This document shows positions 51,947 through 62,350 of a DNA stretch of 64,000 bases, piece by piece (position 1 is the stretch's first letter; every line of letters starts with the position of its first letter). Source of the DNA: Bradyrhizobium barranii subsp. apii (GTDB lineage Bacteria > Pseudomonadota > Alphaproteobacteria > Rhizobiales > Xanthobacteraceae). A model generated the notes under the pieces. That model saw only the letters and a program-made list of their open reading frames with translations, had not been told where the DNA came from and searched no databases. The translations under genes and the position numbers were made by a program. The DNA lies in the NCBI RefSeq assembly GCF_011516635.5, contig NZ_CP096255.1, forward strand, positions 1,054,001 through 1,118,000, in the 5' to 3' direction.

Positions 51947-53375
51947 GGGGATGTCCCGATCGCTGTTGAACTACGTCGGGTCGACGTTGCCGGAATGAAT
52001 ATTACGCAGCCCTCGTGACGTGGGCAACGGACTTGATTGTCATGCGATCGTGGTGAGCTTGAAGGGCCGCACGCAGAACCGACAATTGCTTATGCGCCTT
52101 CAATCGTCGGAAGCCCTTGTTGGCCTCGATCATACCGGCCGCGACCCATCGCAAGGCCATACCGGCATCCCGCCAGCGTTTAACGTTGCGCGTGACGCGG
52201 CGAATGGTGCCCATCATGTTCTCGGCGATATTGGTACAGGCGAGCGATCGGCGAAGCTCCTTCGGCAACTTCAACCGGACGACAGTCAGGATTTCGTCGA
52301 GGCCTTCGAGGATACTGGCCGCAACGCCGGGCCATTGCTGGTCGAGTCGACGCGCGAGATTGCGGATCAATTTTTCAGCCTTGTCGGCGTCATCGAGCTC
52401 CCAGGCCTGGCGCAGCACCCGGCGGGTGGCCGCATGATGCTCTTTCGGCAGGCGTTCCATGATGTTGCGCGCCTTGTGGATCTGGCAGCGCTGGATCGCA
52501 GCGGCCGAACCGAAGGTGCGGCGGATCGCCTTCGACAACGCCTTCGCGCCGTCGGCGATGAACAGTCTTGGCACCGTCGGGTCGAGCCCGCGCGAGACCA
52601 GGTTGTCCAGCAGGGCCTGAACCGTTGCTGCATTCTCGGTCGCCCCTTCCACCAGCGCCAGCGGATGCTTGTTGCCTTCGCCGTCAACCCCGATCGCGGC
52701 CACCAGCACGAGATCGTCGTCGAGATGCAGCCCGTCGATTTGGACCACCAGAAGGTCGAGCGCGGACAGATCGGCAGCCATGAAGTCGGCCAGCCGCGCC
52801 GCCGACAGAGCCACGAACCTCCGCGAGGCCGCCGACTTCGAAATCCCCGATCCGGGCGGTGCCGGCACGTCACCCTCGGGCAGCCGGACGGCGCGGCCGA
52901 ACCGGCGCGTCGACACATTGATCAGCATCAGGTTCATCGCCCAGCGACCGAGCCAGTCCTCCTGCGCCGCCGTTTCCCAGCTCGGGATCGTGACCTCGCG
53001 GCCGTCCATGCCCCGGACCCGCGGGCGATCGACCTCGATCTTGCCGCCGTGGAAACCGATCCGCCCCCGCGTTCGGCCCCAACGGTGCGCCCGCCGCGCC
53101 GCATCACGACCGTGGCGCGGCCCGCAGGCCGCTGTCACATCCGCCTCCATCATCGTGCCGAGCGCCTCGATTCCTGCCGCAAGGCAGAACCGATCGAAGC
53201 TCGCTCGCACTTCCGCAAATGATTTCTCCACAGCCCCGGTCGCCGGCCAACCAGCCGGTGTGATATCTCTCGTCATGGCGTTGCTCTCCTTTGTGGAATC
53301 AGCACCCCGAGCCTACCGGCTCAAGGTGGGCAACGCCGACCTCTTCAGAAATTCAACAGAACCCGGGACATCCCC
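51947..53375 (-). mobile_element. IS256-family element inside the RTX gene
   Basis: 1429 bp with inverted ends GGGGATGTCCCG and its inverse CGGGACATCCCC, flanked by the 8-bp duplication AGTTTGCA (51939-51946 and 53376-53383). Single transposase gene on the minus strand, intact. Confidence 0.93.
52002..53276 (-). CDS. IS256-family (mutator-type) transposase (424 aa)
   Basis: Mutator-type DDE transposase: LLVVQIDGLHLDDDLVLVAA (first Asp), PRLFIADGAKALSKAIRRTF (second Asp), QRCQIHKARNIMERLPKEHH (the family CxxH signature) and CTNIAENMMGTIRRVTRNVK (Glu). Full length. Antisense open frames of up to 400 codons over this gene are shadows. Confidence 0.95.
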   Translation of the reverse strand: MTRDITPAGWPATGAVEKSFAEVRASFDRFCLAAGIEALGTMMEADVTAACGPRHGRDAARRAHRWGRTRGRIGFHGGKIEVDRPRVRGMDGREVTIPSWETAAQEDWLGRWAMNLMLINVSTRRFGRAVRLPEGDVPAPPGSGISKSAASRRFVALSAARLADFMAADLSALDLLVVQIDGLHLDDDLVLVAAIGVDGEGNKHPLALVEGATENAATVQALLDNLVSRGLDPTVPRLFIADGAKALSKAIRRTFGSAAAIQRCQIHKARNIMERLPKEHHAATRRVLRQAWELDDADKAEKLIRNLARRLDQQWPGVAASILEGLDEILTVVRLKLPKELRRSLACTNIAENMMGTIRRVTRNVKRWRDAGMALRWVAAGMIEANKGFRRLKAHKQLSVLRAALQAHHDRMTIKSVAHVTRAA

Positions 53376-55924
53376 AGTTTGCAGGCGGGTCTTGGACAGA
53401 CCTCAATGCGCCAAGCCCTTCAATGAAAACGTTGGTCGAGGATTATTTGGAAAGTCGCGCTAGCGGCGTGTCATCCATCATTGGGAAAGCAACTGATTAT
53501 TTGAACCCGACCACCCCTGATGGACTGGACGCTTGGCAGGGTACGGACCCCGGTAAGGGTTGGGGTCAGATAATGAAGAATATGTCGTACGTCGGTGCGT
53601 TTCCCTTCAATTCCGATGGCACGATTAACACCGGAACAGGAAACGGCATTGTCACTCACGTGGCAGGTAACGCGAATAACCTTCGTCCAGACCCCTACAC
53701 CATCACCTATGATGGTAACACGTCTCCCGAGTTTACATACGGACATGATCGTGTAACTCCTTTCTTAGCTATACCGGAGGGCCCCGGGGCCGTTGACCTA
53801 TCGTGTCCACTTCCCACGGTAATTACGTCTGATATTCAGCCCTGCTTCAATTCGGCAATTTCTGCCGCAAGCCCGCTTGTCATTGACTTGTCTTCCGGTC
53901 ACACGGGCATAACGCTCACAACGTGGAACGCTTCGACCAGTGAGACCTTTTTTGATCTGAATGCGAATGGCTTCGCCGTCCAAACCGCATGGGTGAGCGG
54001 CGATACCGGGCTGCTCGCGAGAGACCTCAATAGCAACGGCACAATTGACTCCTCGGCGGAGCTTTTTGGCTCGCCTACCGTTGACGGATTCGCAAAGCTC
54101 GCGGCGCTCGATTCCAACCACGATCTGCGCATCGACAACAACGATACCGACTGGAGCACGCTTGTCGTCTGGACCGATGATAACGGGGATGCCGTCACCC
54201 AGAGCGGAGAGCTTCATTCGCTCGCCTCGCTCGGTATCGCGAATATCGACCTGGCGGGCGTTGCCTCGTCAACGTCCACTATCTCGGGCAACCCGATCAG
54301 CCACACGAGCAAGGTGACTTTCACGGGTGGCGCGACGGCGACAATCGCGGATGCATGGTTCGTGCACGACAATACGAATTCCTATTACGCGAGCGATTAC
54401 ACGCTCGATGTCGAAACCCTGTTCCTGCCGGCGCTGCGCGGCTATGGCACGCTGCCTGATCTAACGATTGCGATGAGCCAAGATTCTGATCTCAAGGACT
54501 TGGTCACGGCCTTTGTGAGCAATTTCTCGCTCGCCGATTTCGTAGATGCCGTAAGCTTGAGATCCGACCTGACAGACATCCTCTATACCTGGGCGGGTAT
54601 TTCGAACGTCGATGCTCACAGTAGAGGCCCCTATGTAGACGGCCAGCACCTGGCTTTTCTTGAGCATTTCCTTGGCACCGAATTCTTGCTTTCGGGTACT
54701 AATAACCCGAACCCCTACAGCCGCGCAGGCTCGATGCTGGAAGAGGCTTATCAGACGACTTTCAACATGCTCTCCACACATATCTTGTTGCAGGTCGGTG
54801 CAGCACAACTCTTCGAAGGGCCGGTTACATACAACGCCGCGACCGGCGTGGTCGATGGTGACATGGCCTTGTCGCAGGACGCGCTCGACACACTCGCCGG
54901 GCTGGCTCCGGCCCCAGGTTCAGACAATGCGGCGTTCTGGGTCGCAGTCGGCAGATTTCTCGAAGATACCAAAGGGATTGCCAATCTTACCGGCACGGAA
55001 CTTTCTTGGCTGGATGATGCCGTGAACGGTACGGACTCGTCGCTGCATTGGACGGATGTGTCCGGCTTAGTGTTCGCTGAAATCCAAGGTAGCGGCACTG
55101 ACGATACCCTGGTTGGCGACGGCAGCGCAAACATCATCCACGGGAACGACGGAAACGACACGCTCTCTGGGTCTGACGGCAACGACACTCTCTATGGAGA
55201 TGCCGGAAACGACACCCTCTCCGGCAACGGAGACAACGACACCCTCTACGGCGGCGATGGCAATGACACGCTCTATGGCGGCTCCGGCAACAATGTTCTA
55301 GATGGTGGCGCGGGAGGCAACATTCTGAATTCCACTACCGGCAATGATACCTTTGTTTATGGTGGTGGTGAGGATTTGATCCAGGACACGGGCGGCACGG
55401 ACACGATCTTGTTGCCCACTGGCGTAGTGGCCGGAGATTTATCGTTCAAGCGGGTTTCAACCGCGAATACTACAAACCAGTTTGACGATCTACTGATCGA
55501 GATCGATGGAGCTGGGTCGATTCAGCTCGAAGCCCATTATTACTATACAACTCTCCACAGCATTGAGACGATCACTTTCTCAGACAGCTCGACGCTCAAT
55601 CTAACCACTATCAATCCCGATGTGCTTTTGACCTCGGGCAACGACTCTTTCACTTTTAACCCGAGTGCTAATATTAATATCAACGGCTTTGAAGGCGATG
55701 ACATCATCACCTTCCAAAATGGAGGAACGCATACGATCGACGGCGGTCTGGGTAACGATACGCTGAACGGCGGATACGGCAACGACACCTATATAGCGGG
55801 CGCTGGCTTCGATACAATCAACGACGCTGGGGGAACCGACACGATCGTTATACCCGTAGAGTTTGATGCGGGTGATGTAACTTTCTACCGGATTAACAAT
55901 TCGAGCGGCCCTACTTATAACTTA

Positions 55925-56858
55925 GTGTCCGACCGAAAAATAAGTTGAGTGATATCAGCGAGTTCTGATTCCATCGGTGTTGCGAAGCATCAAAGGGATC
56001 GAGAATGTGGACTGATATCACCCGGGCACAGTTTGCCCGAGAGGAGCTGCGTTTGCCAAGCGACTTGACGGATGCGGAATGGGGCGTGCTGGAGAGGTTG
56101 CTTCCTGTGCGGGCCAAGCGCGGGCGGCGCCCGAAATGGAGCTATCGCGACATCGTCGAGGCAGTACTCTATCTGCTGCGCGGCGGATTGCCGTGGCGCA
56201 TGCTGCCGCCCACTCTGTTTCCACCAATGACCACGGTGCAGTACTATTTCTACCAATGGCGCGACAGCGGATTGTGGCAATCGATCAACCACGCACTCCT
56301 GATGCTGGCGCGCGAGGCGATCGGCCGGGAGGCCTCGCCGACGGCCGGCGTGATCGACAGCCAATCGGTCAAGACCACGGAAAGTGGCGGCCCTCGCGGC
56401 TACGACGCGGGAAAGAAGATCAAGGGTCGAAAGCGCCACATCGTCACCGACACCCAAGGGCTCCTGGTCGGAGCGATCGTTCACGCTGCCGACGTCCAGG
56501 ATCGTGACGGCACGCCAGATGTCCTGTGCGCAGCATTCGCTACCGCTTCCCCTGGCTGCGCCATATCTTCGCCGATGGCGGCTATGCCGGCGAAAAGCTC
56601 AAGGCGGTGCTGGAAAAGATCGGCCGGTGGACTGTCGAGATCATCAAGCGCTCCGATGCCGCACAGGGCTTCGAGGTGCTTCCGCGCCGCTGGGTGGTCG
56701 AACGAACCTTCGCCTGGCTCGGCCGCAACCGCAGATTGGCCAAGGACTTCGAGCGAACCATCGAAAGCGCAACTGCCTGGCTCTTCCTCGCCTCTGTCCA
56801 GCTCATGACAAGGCGCATCGCAGCGATAAAAACAGCAATGCAATTTTGAGTCAGGCTC
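55925..56858 (+). mobile_element. IS5-family element (first type), copy inside the RTX gene
   Basis: 934 bp, flanked by TTA at 55922-55924 and 56859-56861. Two bases longer than the intact copy because of a GC duplication in the transposase (TGTGCGCAGC versus TGTGCAGC near 56526). Removing it with one TTA rejoins PTYN-L-GISIEGLGQ of the RTX protein in frame. Confidence 0.93.
56005..56849 (+). pseudogene. IS5-family transposase, frameshifted copy
   Basis: As the 280-aa protein at 50669 until DGTPDVLC; the 2-bp insertion then moves translation out of frame (AAFATASPGCAISS...). The correct continuation RYRFPWLRHIFADGGYAGEK is in the frame ending at 56849. Inactive, though the ends could still be used by an intact transposase. 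Confidence 0.9.
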
Positions 56859-58253
56859 TTAGGAATATCAATCGAAGGTTTGGGACAAATCTCTGTAGCC
56901 GCAATGTTTTACGGCAGCGGTTACGCAATTGAGAACATGCATTTCCTTTCCGACAATAGCACATTGTCCCTGACTTCTCTTTCCATTACGACGCTCGGCA
57001 CCGCGGGAAACGATGCGCTCACCAAGCCGAGCTATAATGCCGGATCGAATGATATATTCGATGCCCGCGAGGGTAACGACACCATGAGCGGGGGCGCTGG
57101 CGACGATACCTACATATTCTCAGCGGGCAACGACACGATTTATGAAGACGGCGGAGATGACACGATAAGAATTCGCGATCAGTACGCACCTGAAGATGTA
57201 ACAATCGCGTTCGTTCAGGGAGGCAATTCCAACGATTACGCTCTGCGTCTCACCGACAGCGACGGCAACACGGTAACGGTTTATAACGACACTTACTCGA
57301 CCGCATTCCAGATGGAGCATGTCGCTTTCGCGGACAGCACCGTCTGGAATCTCTCTTCCATGGAGATCGAAACGCACGGAACCTCCGGAACCGACTACTA
57401 TCTCAACGGTCATGATGCAGGCGATGCCAGCAGCGCGGATGCTATTTATGGTTATGCTGGTAACGACACGATCAACGGCGGCAACGGCGACGATCTGCTC
57501 TATGGGGGGATGACAATGATTACATGGGCGGTGAGGCAGGCAACGATATCGTTCATGGGGACGCGGGTGCCGACACCATTTTTGGCGGCGATCACGACAT
57601 GCTTTATGGGGATGATGGTGACGATCAGATCACCAACAACGCGGGTTCATCCTATGCGGCGTCAACAGAGGTATATATGTTCGGCGGAGATGGTGCTGAC
57701 ACCCTGCATGCAGGTTTCGGAGCCAACATCATGAACGGCGAAGCAGGGGCCGATATGATCTACGCTAAGTCGGGCGCTCAGGACACCATCGTATTCGACG
57801 CCGCGACCGCCTTCAGCGGAGTGGATTACATTGATGGATTCACTTCCTCTGTAGGTAACGATAAGCTCGATATTTCCGACATTCTTGATGGTCACTATGA
57901 TCCGAACAATGACGTGATCACCGATTTCGTGCAAATCCAGACGAACGGGAACGATTCCGAACTTTATGTTGATGTGACAGGAACCGGCACCTTCGGCTCT
58001 AGCCAACACATAGCGACCATTGGGTGGTTAACTGGGCTGACTGACGAGGCAGCGCTTGTGACAGCTGGAACGCTCTTGGCGGCTTAAAGCCAAGATCAGA
58101 GGCTATGGGATTTTCCTTAGCTGCCACCCCGGCGGGCGAAATGAAATGCTCACGGATAGCAGTGTTGCCTACCCTGAATGCCGCGGTGCCAGTGCTCCCT
58201 TCCTGCTGAGTAGGCTCGACTGTTACGCCGTGACCTGACAGGGCGCGCTCTCG

Positions 58254-58261
58254 GTTCAATT
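58254..58261. repeat. Target-site duplication GTTCAATT (left), IS66 copy 2
   Basis: The same eight bases follow the right end at 61377-61384, the 8-bp duplication expected for IS66 elements. Confidence 0.92.
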
Positions 58262-58302
58262 GTAAGCGTAGCTCTGCGGCCCTTTTGAATGGCGCTTGAC
58301 GC

Positions 58303-58905
58303 CTATTTTGTTCGCGTGGCGCGTCGCCGCGGCTTCCTTGTGTCGGACAACGCGTTGACGGCGGCTTCGAGTGCCTTCCGGTCGACGACGTTGGGATCGA
58401 ACCGCTCCGGGCCCCAGAGGCGCATGTGTCCGTGCTCGGGATGGGCGGGGTCGCTGATGGCGGCGAGGTATTCGGCATAGCCTGGCGCACCGCCGACGTC
58501 TTCCGGAGGACAACGACCGGCGGCCTCGAGCAGGAAGGGAAGCCCCTCCGTCGTGGTGTTCTCGAACCATTTTTCGAGCTTGATCACATGGTCCCAGCTG
58601 TCGCCGAAGTCATAGAGATAGTGGATCGTCTTGGCGCCGGTCTCGCGAACGATATCGCACAGCCGCGCTTTGCGGGCATCCATGGGCTGGTGACCGTAAT
58701 CATTGTCGGGGTCGGGAATCCCCCAATGTGCCTCACCAGCAAAGAACTCGAAGAGGTGACTGTTCGTCCAGCCGAATGCCTCCTGAAGCGTCAGATGCAG
58801 CCGATCAAGGCGCAGGGTGACGGGTACGACAAGGCGACGCATCACCTCCGGCTTCACATCCTTGAGGGTCACCTTGATCCGGACCGCGGTCGTGTTCAGG
58901 CTCAT
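58303..58905 (-). CDS. pRiA4b ORF-3 family passenger protein (200 aa)
   Basis: ATG 58905 overlaps the tnpC stop. LQEAFGWTNSHLFEFFAGEA, TIHYLYDFGDSWDHVIKLEK and PPEDVGGAPGYAEYLAAISD are signatures of the plasmid pRiA4b ORF-3 family. Intact, unlike the copy at 14703. Its link to an IS66 element suggests a role in transposition or simple hitch-hiking; the biochemical function is unknown. Confidence 0.88.
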   Translation of the reverse strand: MSLNTTAVRIKVTLKDVKPEVMRRLVVPVTLRLDRLHLTLQEAFGWTNSHLFEFFAGEAHWGIPDPDNDYGHQPMDARKARLCDIVRETGAKTIHYLYDFGDSWDHVIKLEKWFENTTTEGLPFLLEAAGRCPPEDVGGAPGYAEYLAAISDPAHPEHGHMRLWGPERFDPNVVDRKALEAAVNALSDTRKPRRRATRTK

Positions 58906-60467
58906 GCCGCCAGCCTCGGATCGCGTGTATGCATCGTATAGGTCGACGCCCAGGGAAGCAGTTCGTCCAGTCGCGCTGCAGGCCAACCATTGACGAGCTT
59001 GGCGAGAACGTCAGCGAGCCAGTGCTCGGCACTGACGCCATTGAGCTTACAGGTCTCAATGAGCGAAGCCAGCAATGCCCAATTCCCGGCGCCTTCGTCG
59101 CAACCGGCAAAAAGAGAGTTCTTGGCGTTGAGCTTGATCGGTCGCATCGCACGCTCGACAGCATTCGTGTCCATTTCGATGCGCCCATCATCAAGATAGA
59201 GCGTCAGGCCGTCCCAATGACGTAGTGCATAGCGCAAAGCCTTCGCCGTGTCGCTCTTCTGCGCAAGGTGATCGAGCTTGGCCTCAAACCACTGCTTCAA
59301 GGCTGCAACCAGAGGCCGGGTATGCGCTTGTCGGCCAGCACGGCGCTCGTCCGCAGATCGGCCGCGGAGGGCCTTCTCGACCGCGTAAAGCTGGGCGATG
59401 CGCTCAAGAGCCTCGCGGGCAACCGGAGCTGGCGCAGGCGCAGCCTCCCGCTCGATCTTCACAAACTGGCGCCGCAGATGCGACCAGCAGAAGGCGAGCG
59501 TCCCGGACAGGGCGTCCGCACGCGTCTCTCGGGTCATGGTCTTGTAAGCCTGATAGCCGTCGCAGTGGATGATGCCGCGATAGCCCTCCAGCAGCCGCAA
59601 GCCATGAACGGCGCCGCGGCCCGGTGCATAGGCATAGACTACCCCAGGCGGATCAGGTCCGGCCCAAGGCCTGTCATCGCGTGACAGCGCCCAGAAGTAG
59701 CCGGTTTTTGTTCTGCCGCGCCCCGGATCCAGCACCGGCGCCGGGGTCTCATCGACACAGAGCTTCGAGGAGGCGAGCAGAAGCTGGCGCAGACGATGCC
59801 ACACGGGCTTCAATTCCTGGGCGGCATAGCCGACCCAGAAGGCGAGCGTGGAACGATCCAGCGCTATTCCGTGCGTCGCCAGCATCTGCGCCTGGCGGTA
59901 AAGCGGCAAATGCCAGTGATACTTGGCATCGATCACATGCGCGACCAGCCGCTCGGTGGGCAATCCTCCCCTGATCAATCGCTCGGGAGCCGCGTGCTGC
60001 AGGACGACGCCATGACAGGCGCGGCAGGCCAGCTTGGGACGGCGGGTGATGATGACGCGATACTGCGCCGGAACGACGTCGAGCCTCTGGCTCTCATCCT
60101 GACCAATCTCGAAGAGGTTGCCCTTACAAGACGGGCAGCAGCTCTCGGCCGGCATCATAGTCTCGATGACGCGCGGCAAATGCTCCGGCAGCTGACCACG
60201 GTTGGCTCTGCGCGCGGCAGCTCTCTTCTCGCCTGTTTTGGGATTGGCACGATTCTCGGCGGCTTCGAGAGCCGCAACGGCCTGATCGATATCCTCCAGA
60301 ACAAGCTGCAGCTGATCAGCGTCCAGCTTTTCCGAGGACCGACCGAACTGCGCATCTTTCGCAAGCTTGAGCAACCGCTCGAGCCGGGCGCAGCGATCCA
60401 GCAGAGCCGCGGCAAAGGCACGCAACTCGGCTGGATCGCTCGGTAGCTCATCAGGCAAATCACTCAT
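58902..60467 (-). CDS. tnpC: IS66-family transposase TnpC, copy 2 (521 aa)
   Basis: Same deduced protein as copy 1: zinc-finger-like CCPSCKGNLFEIG, DDE domain (VDETPAPVLD, IHCDGYQAY, EMDTNAVERAMRPIKL). Intact. Confidence 0.95.
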   Translation of the reverse strand: MSDLPDELPSDPAELRAFAAALLDRCARLERLLKLAKDAQFGRSSEKLDADQLQLVLEDIDQAVAALEAAENRANPKTGEKRAAARRANRGQLPEHLPRVIETMMPAESCCPSCKGNLFEIGQDESQRLDVVPAQYRVIITRRPKLACRACHGVVLQHAAPERLIRGGLPTERLVAHVIDAKYHWHLPLYRQAQMLATHGIALDRSTLAFWVGYAAQELKPVWHRLRQLLLASSKLCVDETPAPVLDPGRGRTKTGYFWALSRDDRPWAGPDPPGVVYAYAPGRGAVHGLRLLEGYRGIIHCDGYQAYKTMTRETRADALSGTLAFCWSHLRRQFVKIEREAAPAPAPVAREALERIAQLYAVEKALRGRSADERRAGRQAHTRPLVAALKQWFEAKLDHLAQKSDTAKALRYALRHWDGLTLYLDDGRIEMDTNAVERAMRPIKLNAKNSLFAGCDEGAGNWALLASLIETCKLNGVSAEHWLADVLAKLVNGWPAARLDELLPWASTYTMHTRDPRLAA

Positions 60468-60518
60468 TGGCCCGAGCTTGCCATGCTTCGCGTCACGATG
60501 CAGCGATGATTTGCATTT

Positions 60519-60872
60519 TTACGCAAGCGCTTTCGGCTGCGGGATCCGAGGCGCGTGCATGCGCGTCCAATCCATGCCGGCCAGCAGTGCTGACAGCTGG
60601 GCCCCATTCATCCGCATCACACCGGCCACGATGGGTGGCCATTTGAAGCCGCTGCCATCGAGCCGCTTCCAGTACATCACAAGGCCGCTGCCATCCCAGA
60701 CGACGATCTTCACCCGATCGGCGCGCTTCGCACGGAACACCACCGCCACGCCCTTCATCGGGTCATGGCCCAGCGTATCCTTCGCCAGCAGCGCCAAGCC
60801 CTCTGCACCCTTCCTGAAGTCCACAGGTTGCGTCGCCACGTAGATCATGAGGCTCGCCGGCATCGTCAGCAT
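60519..60872 (-). CDS. tnpB: IS66-family TnpB, copy 2 (117 aa)
   Basis: Same as copy 1, with VATQPVDFRKGAEGLALLAK and VVWDGSGLVMYWKRLDGSGF. Overlaps tnpA by 7 bases. Confidence 0.92.
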   Translation of the reverse strand: MLTMPASLMIYVATQPVDFRKGAEGLALLAKDTLGHDPMKGVAVVFRAKRADRVKIVVWDGSGLVMYWKRLDGSGFKWPPIVAGVMRMNGAQLSALLAGMDWTRMHAPRIPQPKALA

Positions 60873-61288
60873 GAACGTGTCCGTCGCAGCGCAATGAACA
60901 CATCGCTCAACGCAGCAAGGCCAGGCGCCCCGCGCACCTCCACGCGCGCGCCCTGGAACTCAACCGTAACAATGGCTGCTTCCGGCGAACCGGAGGGCTC
61001 TGCGGCCGCAGGCAACGCTAATTCCGACACCACCGGCACGAACGACAGCGTGTCCGCCGACGCCGGCAATACCAACTGGCCCAAACGCGCCCGGCGCCGC
61101 CAATCATGCACCTGCTGGGGCCGGCAGCCATGGCGACGAGCGACGTCTGTTACAACCGCCCCCGGTTCGAGGCTTTCCGCCGCAATCTGCGCCTTCAAAT
61201 CATCCGGCCAGCGCTTTCGACCTGCGCCAGCGAACACTTCAATACGCGGTGACAACGGTCGTCTTATGTCGTCAGAATGGTCGTCCAT
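60866..61288 (-). CDS. tnpA: IS66-family TnpA, copy 2 (140 aa)
   Basis: Same as copy 1, a helix-turn-helix accessory protein (VTDVARRHGCRPQQVHDWRR). Start ATG 61288 chosen as in copy 1. Confidence 0.85.
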   Translation of the reverse strand: MDDHSDDIRRPLSPRIEVFAGAGRKRWPDDLKAQIAAESLEPGAVVTDVARRHGCRPQQVHDWRRRARLGQLVLPASADTLSFVPVVSELALPAAAEPSGSPEAAIVTVEFQGARVEVRGAPGLAALSDVFIALRRTRSC

Positions 61289-61538
61289 TGTGAGCACCCT
61301 TCCAGAAGATGACTCTTCTAACGGTGCTCTCAAGACTCCGCACAAACAATCAGACGGGCCTCGGCGCTACGCTTACGTTCAATTCCAAGCCCTTGCGGGT
61401 TCTGACCGCGTTTCCCCACCTTCCGTGCTGCGCGTGTGCAGGCGGGAGATGCCCCTCCCGTTCAGAAGAGTTGAACCGCTCCCTTTGCCGCCCTGTCTTC
61501 GGTTGGGCGTGTCGAACAATTCAGCAAAGGAGCAAATC

Positions 61539-61778
61539 ATGGCACGCAGCTTCAATCACAAGGCAGGCAACAAGGCCCGCGAAACCAAAGCCCCCGCATT
61601 CATCGCGTGGCACGTCGCGGAGAAATCCGACAGCAAGTCCTTCTGGACCCGCATCGGCGCAGGCTGGGATCACGAAGACGGCAAGGGTCTCACATTGCAG
61701 CTCGACCTGGTTCCTGTCTCTGGCGGACGCATTGTTCTTCGCACTCCTGCGGAAGCAACCGAGGAGAGGGGCGCGTAA
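61539..61778 (+). CDS. Small conserved hypothetical protein (79 aa)
   Basis: ATG 61539 behind AAAGGAGCAAATC. The product (RETKAPAFIAWHVAEKSDSK, SFWTRIGAGWDHEDGKGLTL, QLDLVPVSGGRIVLRTP) resembles small proteins found near conjugation genes in Rhizobiales. First of three tightly spaced plus-strand genes. Function unknown. Confidence 0.7.
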   Translation: MARSFNHKAGNKARETKAPAFIAWHVAEKSDSKSFWTRIGAGWDHEDGKGLTLQLDLVPVSGGRIVLRTPAEATEERGA

Positions 61779-61810
61779 GCGCCTCTCTTCCTTTTGCGGA
61801 GGAAATTGCA

Positions 61811-61984
61811 ATGACCCTGTATATCGTAACCTTCACAGAGCTGCGCCATTACGAGATGGCCGTCGAAGCCGACGACGAGAAGAGCGCCATCGCGCGCGCC
61901 AGGATTGCGCCGGAGAATCCGGTCTGGATTGCGGTCGAGCTGGACCGCTATGAGGCAACGCCTGTTGCGAGAGGTGCGGCATGA
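61811..61984 (+). CDS. Small hypothetical protein (57 aa)
   Basis: ATG 61811 behind GGAGGAAATTGCA. Sequence TLYIVTFTELRHYEMAVEAD and SAIARARIAPENPVWIAVEL suggests a single alpha/beta domain. Its stop overlaps the next start (ATGA), so translation is coupled. Function unknown. Confidence 0.65.
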   Translation: MTLYIVTFTELRHYEMAVEADDEKSAIARARIAPENPVWIAVELDRYEATPVARGAA

Positions 61985-62337
61985 GCGCGCTTCCCGCCCG
62001 GCCTCTCGCCGAGGCTGACCGCATCGCCGGTTTCCGGCGCGCGACTTGCAGCATGGCGGGAGCAAAGGAACGCTGGCGAGAGCGGTCAATTACGGGCCTT
62101 TCCAATCAAGCGCTTGCCGAGGCTCTTTCCTATGAGCTCGGCATTTTTGGCGGATGCGGCGGCCCGGATTGCCTGTCGCTGACCTACAAGGGCGCTGGTC
62201 TCAAAATCTGGATAAGCTGGGAGACCCATAACAGCCACCAGATGAAACCAACTTTCTCTGGCGAGACAACCATCGCAATGGCGCGTCTCGTTTACGGTGT
62301 TCGCGACTCCGAGGAGGTTCAGCTCGCATTGTTCTAG
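61981..62337 (+). CDS. Hypothetical protein (118 aa)
   Basis: Starts within the stop of the previous gene. Contains ITGLSNQALAEALSYELGIF, a Gly/Cys loop (GGCGGPDCLSLTYKG) and LKIWISWETHNS. No family recognised. Third gene of the unit begun at 61539. Confidence 0.65.
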   Translation: MSALPARPLAEADRIAGFRRATCSMAGAKERWRERSITGLSNQALAEALSYELGIFGGCGGPDCLSLTYKGAGLKIWISWETHNSHQMKPTFSGETTIAMARLVYGVRDSEEVQLALF

Positions 62338-62350
62338 GGGGCCGGGTGCG

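Larger units (their letters stand above)
51683..58087 (+). pseudogene. Large RTX-type calcium-binding secreted protein gene, broken by IS256, IS5 and a frameshift
   Basis: ATG 51683 with GGAG upstream. Parts: 51683-51946 (hydrolase-like N-terminus: LARIAYAEAGN, MVIDIIINRVA, STIYGSTIQAV), then after the IS256 element 53384-55921, then after the IS5 element 56862-58087. Excising both insertions with one copy of each target repeat restores the frame. Several blocks of GGxGxDxLx-type repeats (e.g. GNDTLYGDAGNDTLSGNGDN) bind calcium. The C-terminus looks like a type I secretion signal. At ~57510 one G is missing from a G run (LLYGG then GGEAGNDIVHGDAG in another frame). The ancestral protein was about 1,340-1,360 residues, secreted by a type I system not present here. 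Confidence 0.9.
58262..61376 (-). mobile_element. IS66-family element, copy 2 (complete, with target duplication)
   Basis: 3115 bp, inverse orientation to copy 1 at 12232-15347, carrying tnpA, tnpB, tnpC and an intact passenger gene on the minus strand. Perfect 8-bp target duplication, so it arrived as a simple insertion. It is the better candidate for an active copy. Confidence 0.95.

Noticed and set aside
52020..53222. 400-codon antisense frame over the IS256 transposase
   Set aside because: The transposase on the other strand is complete and clearly real, and this frame has no features of its own.
12232..61376. Inversion of the whole interval by recombination between the two inverted IS66 copies
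   Set aside because: Copy 2 keeps a matching 8-bp duplication on both sides, which an exchange with copy 1 would have separated. The inversion remains possible in the future but is not recorded here.
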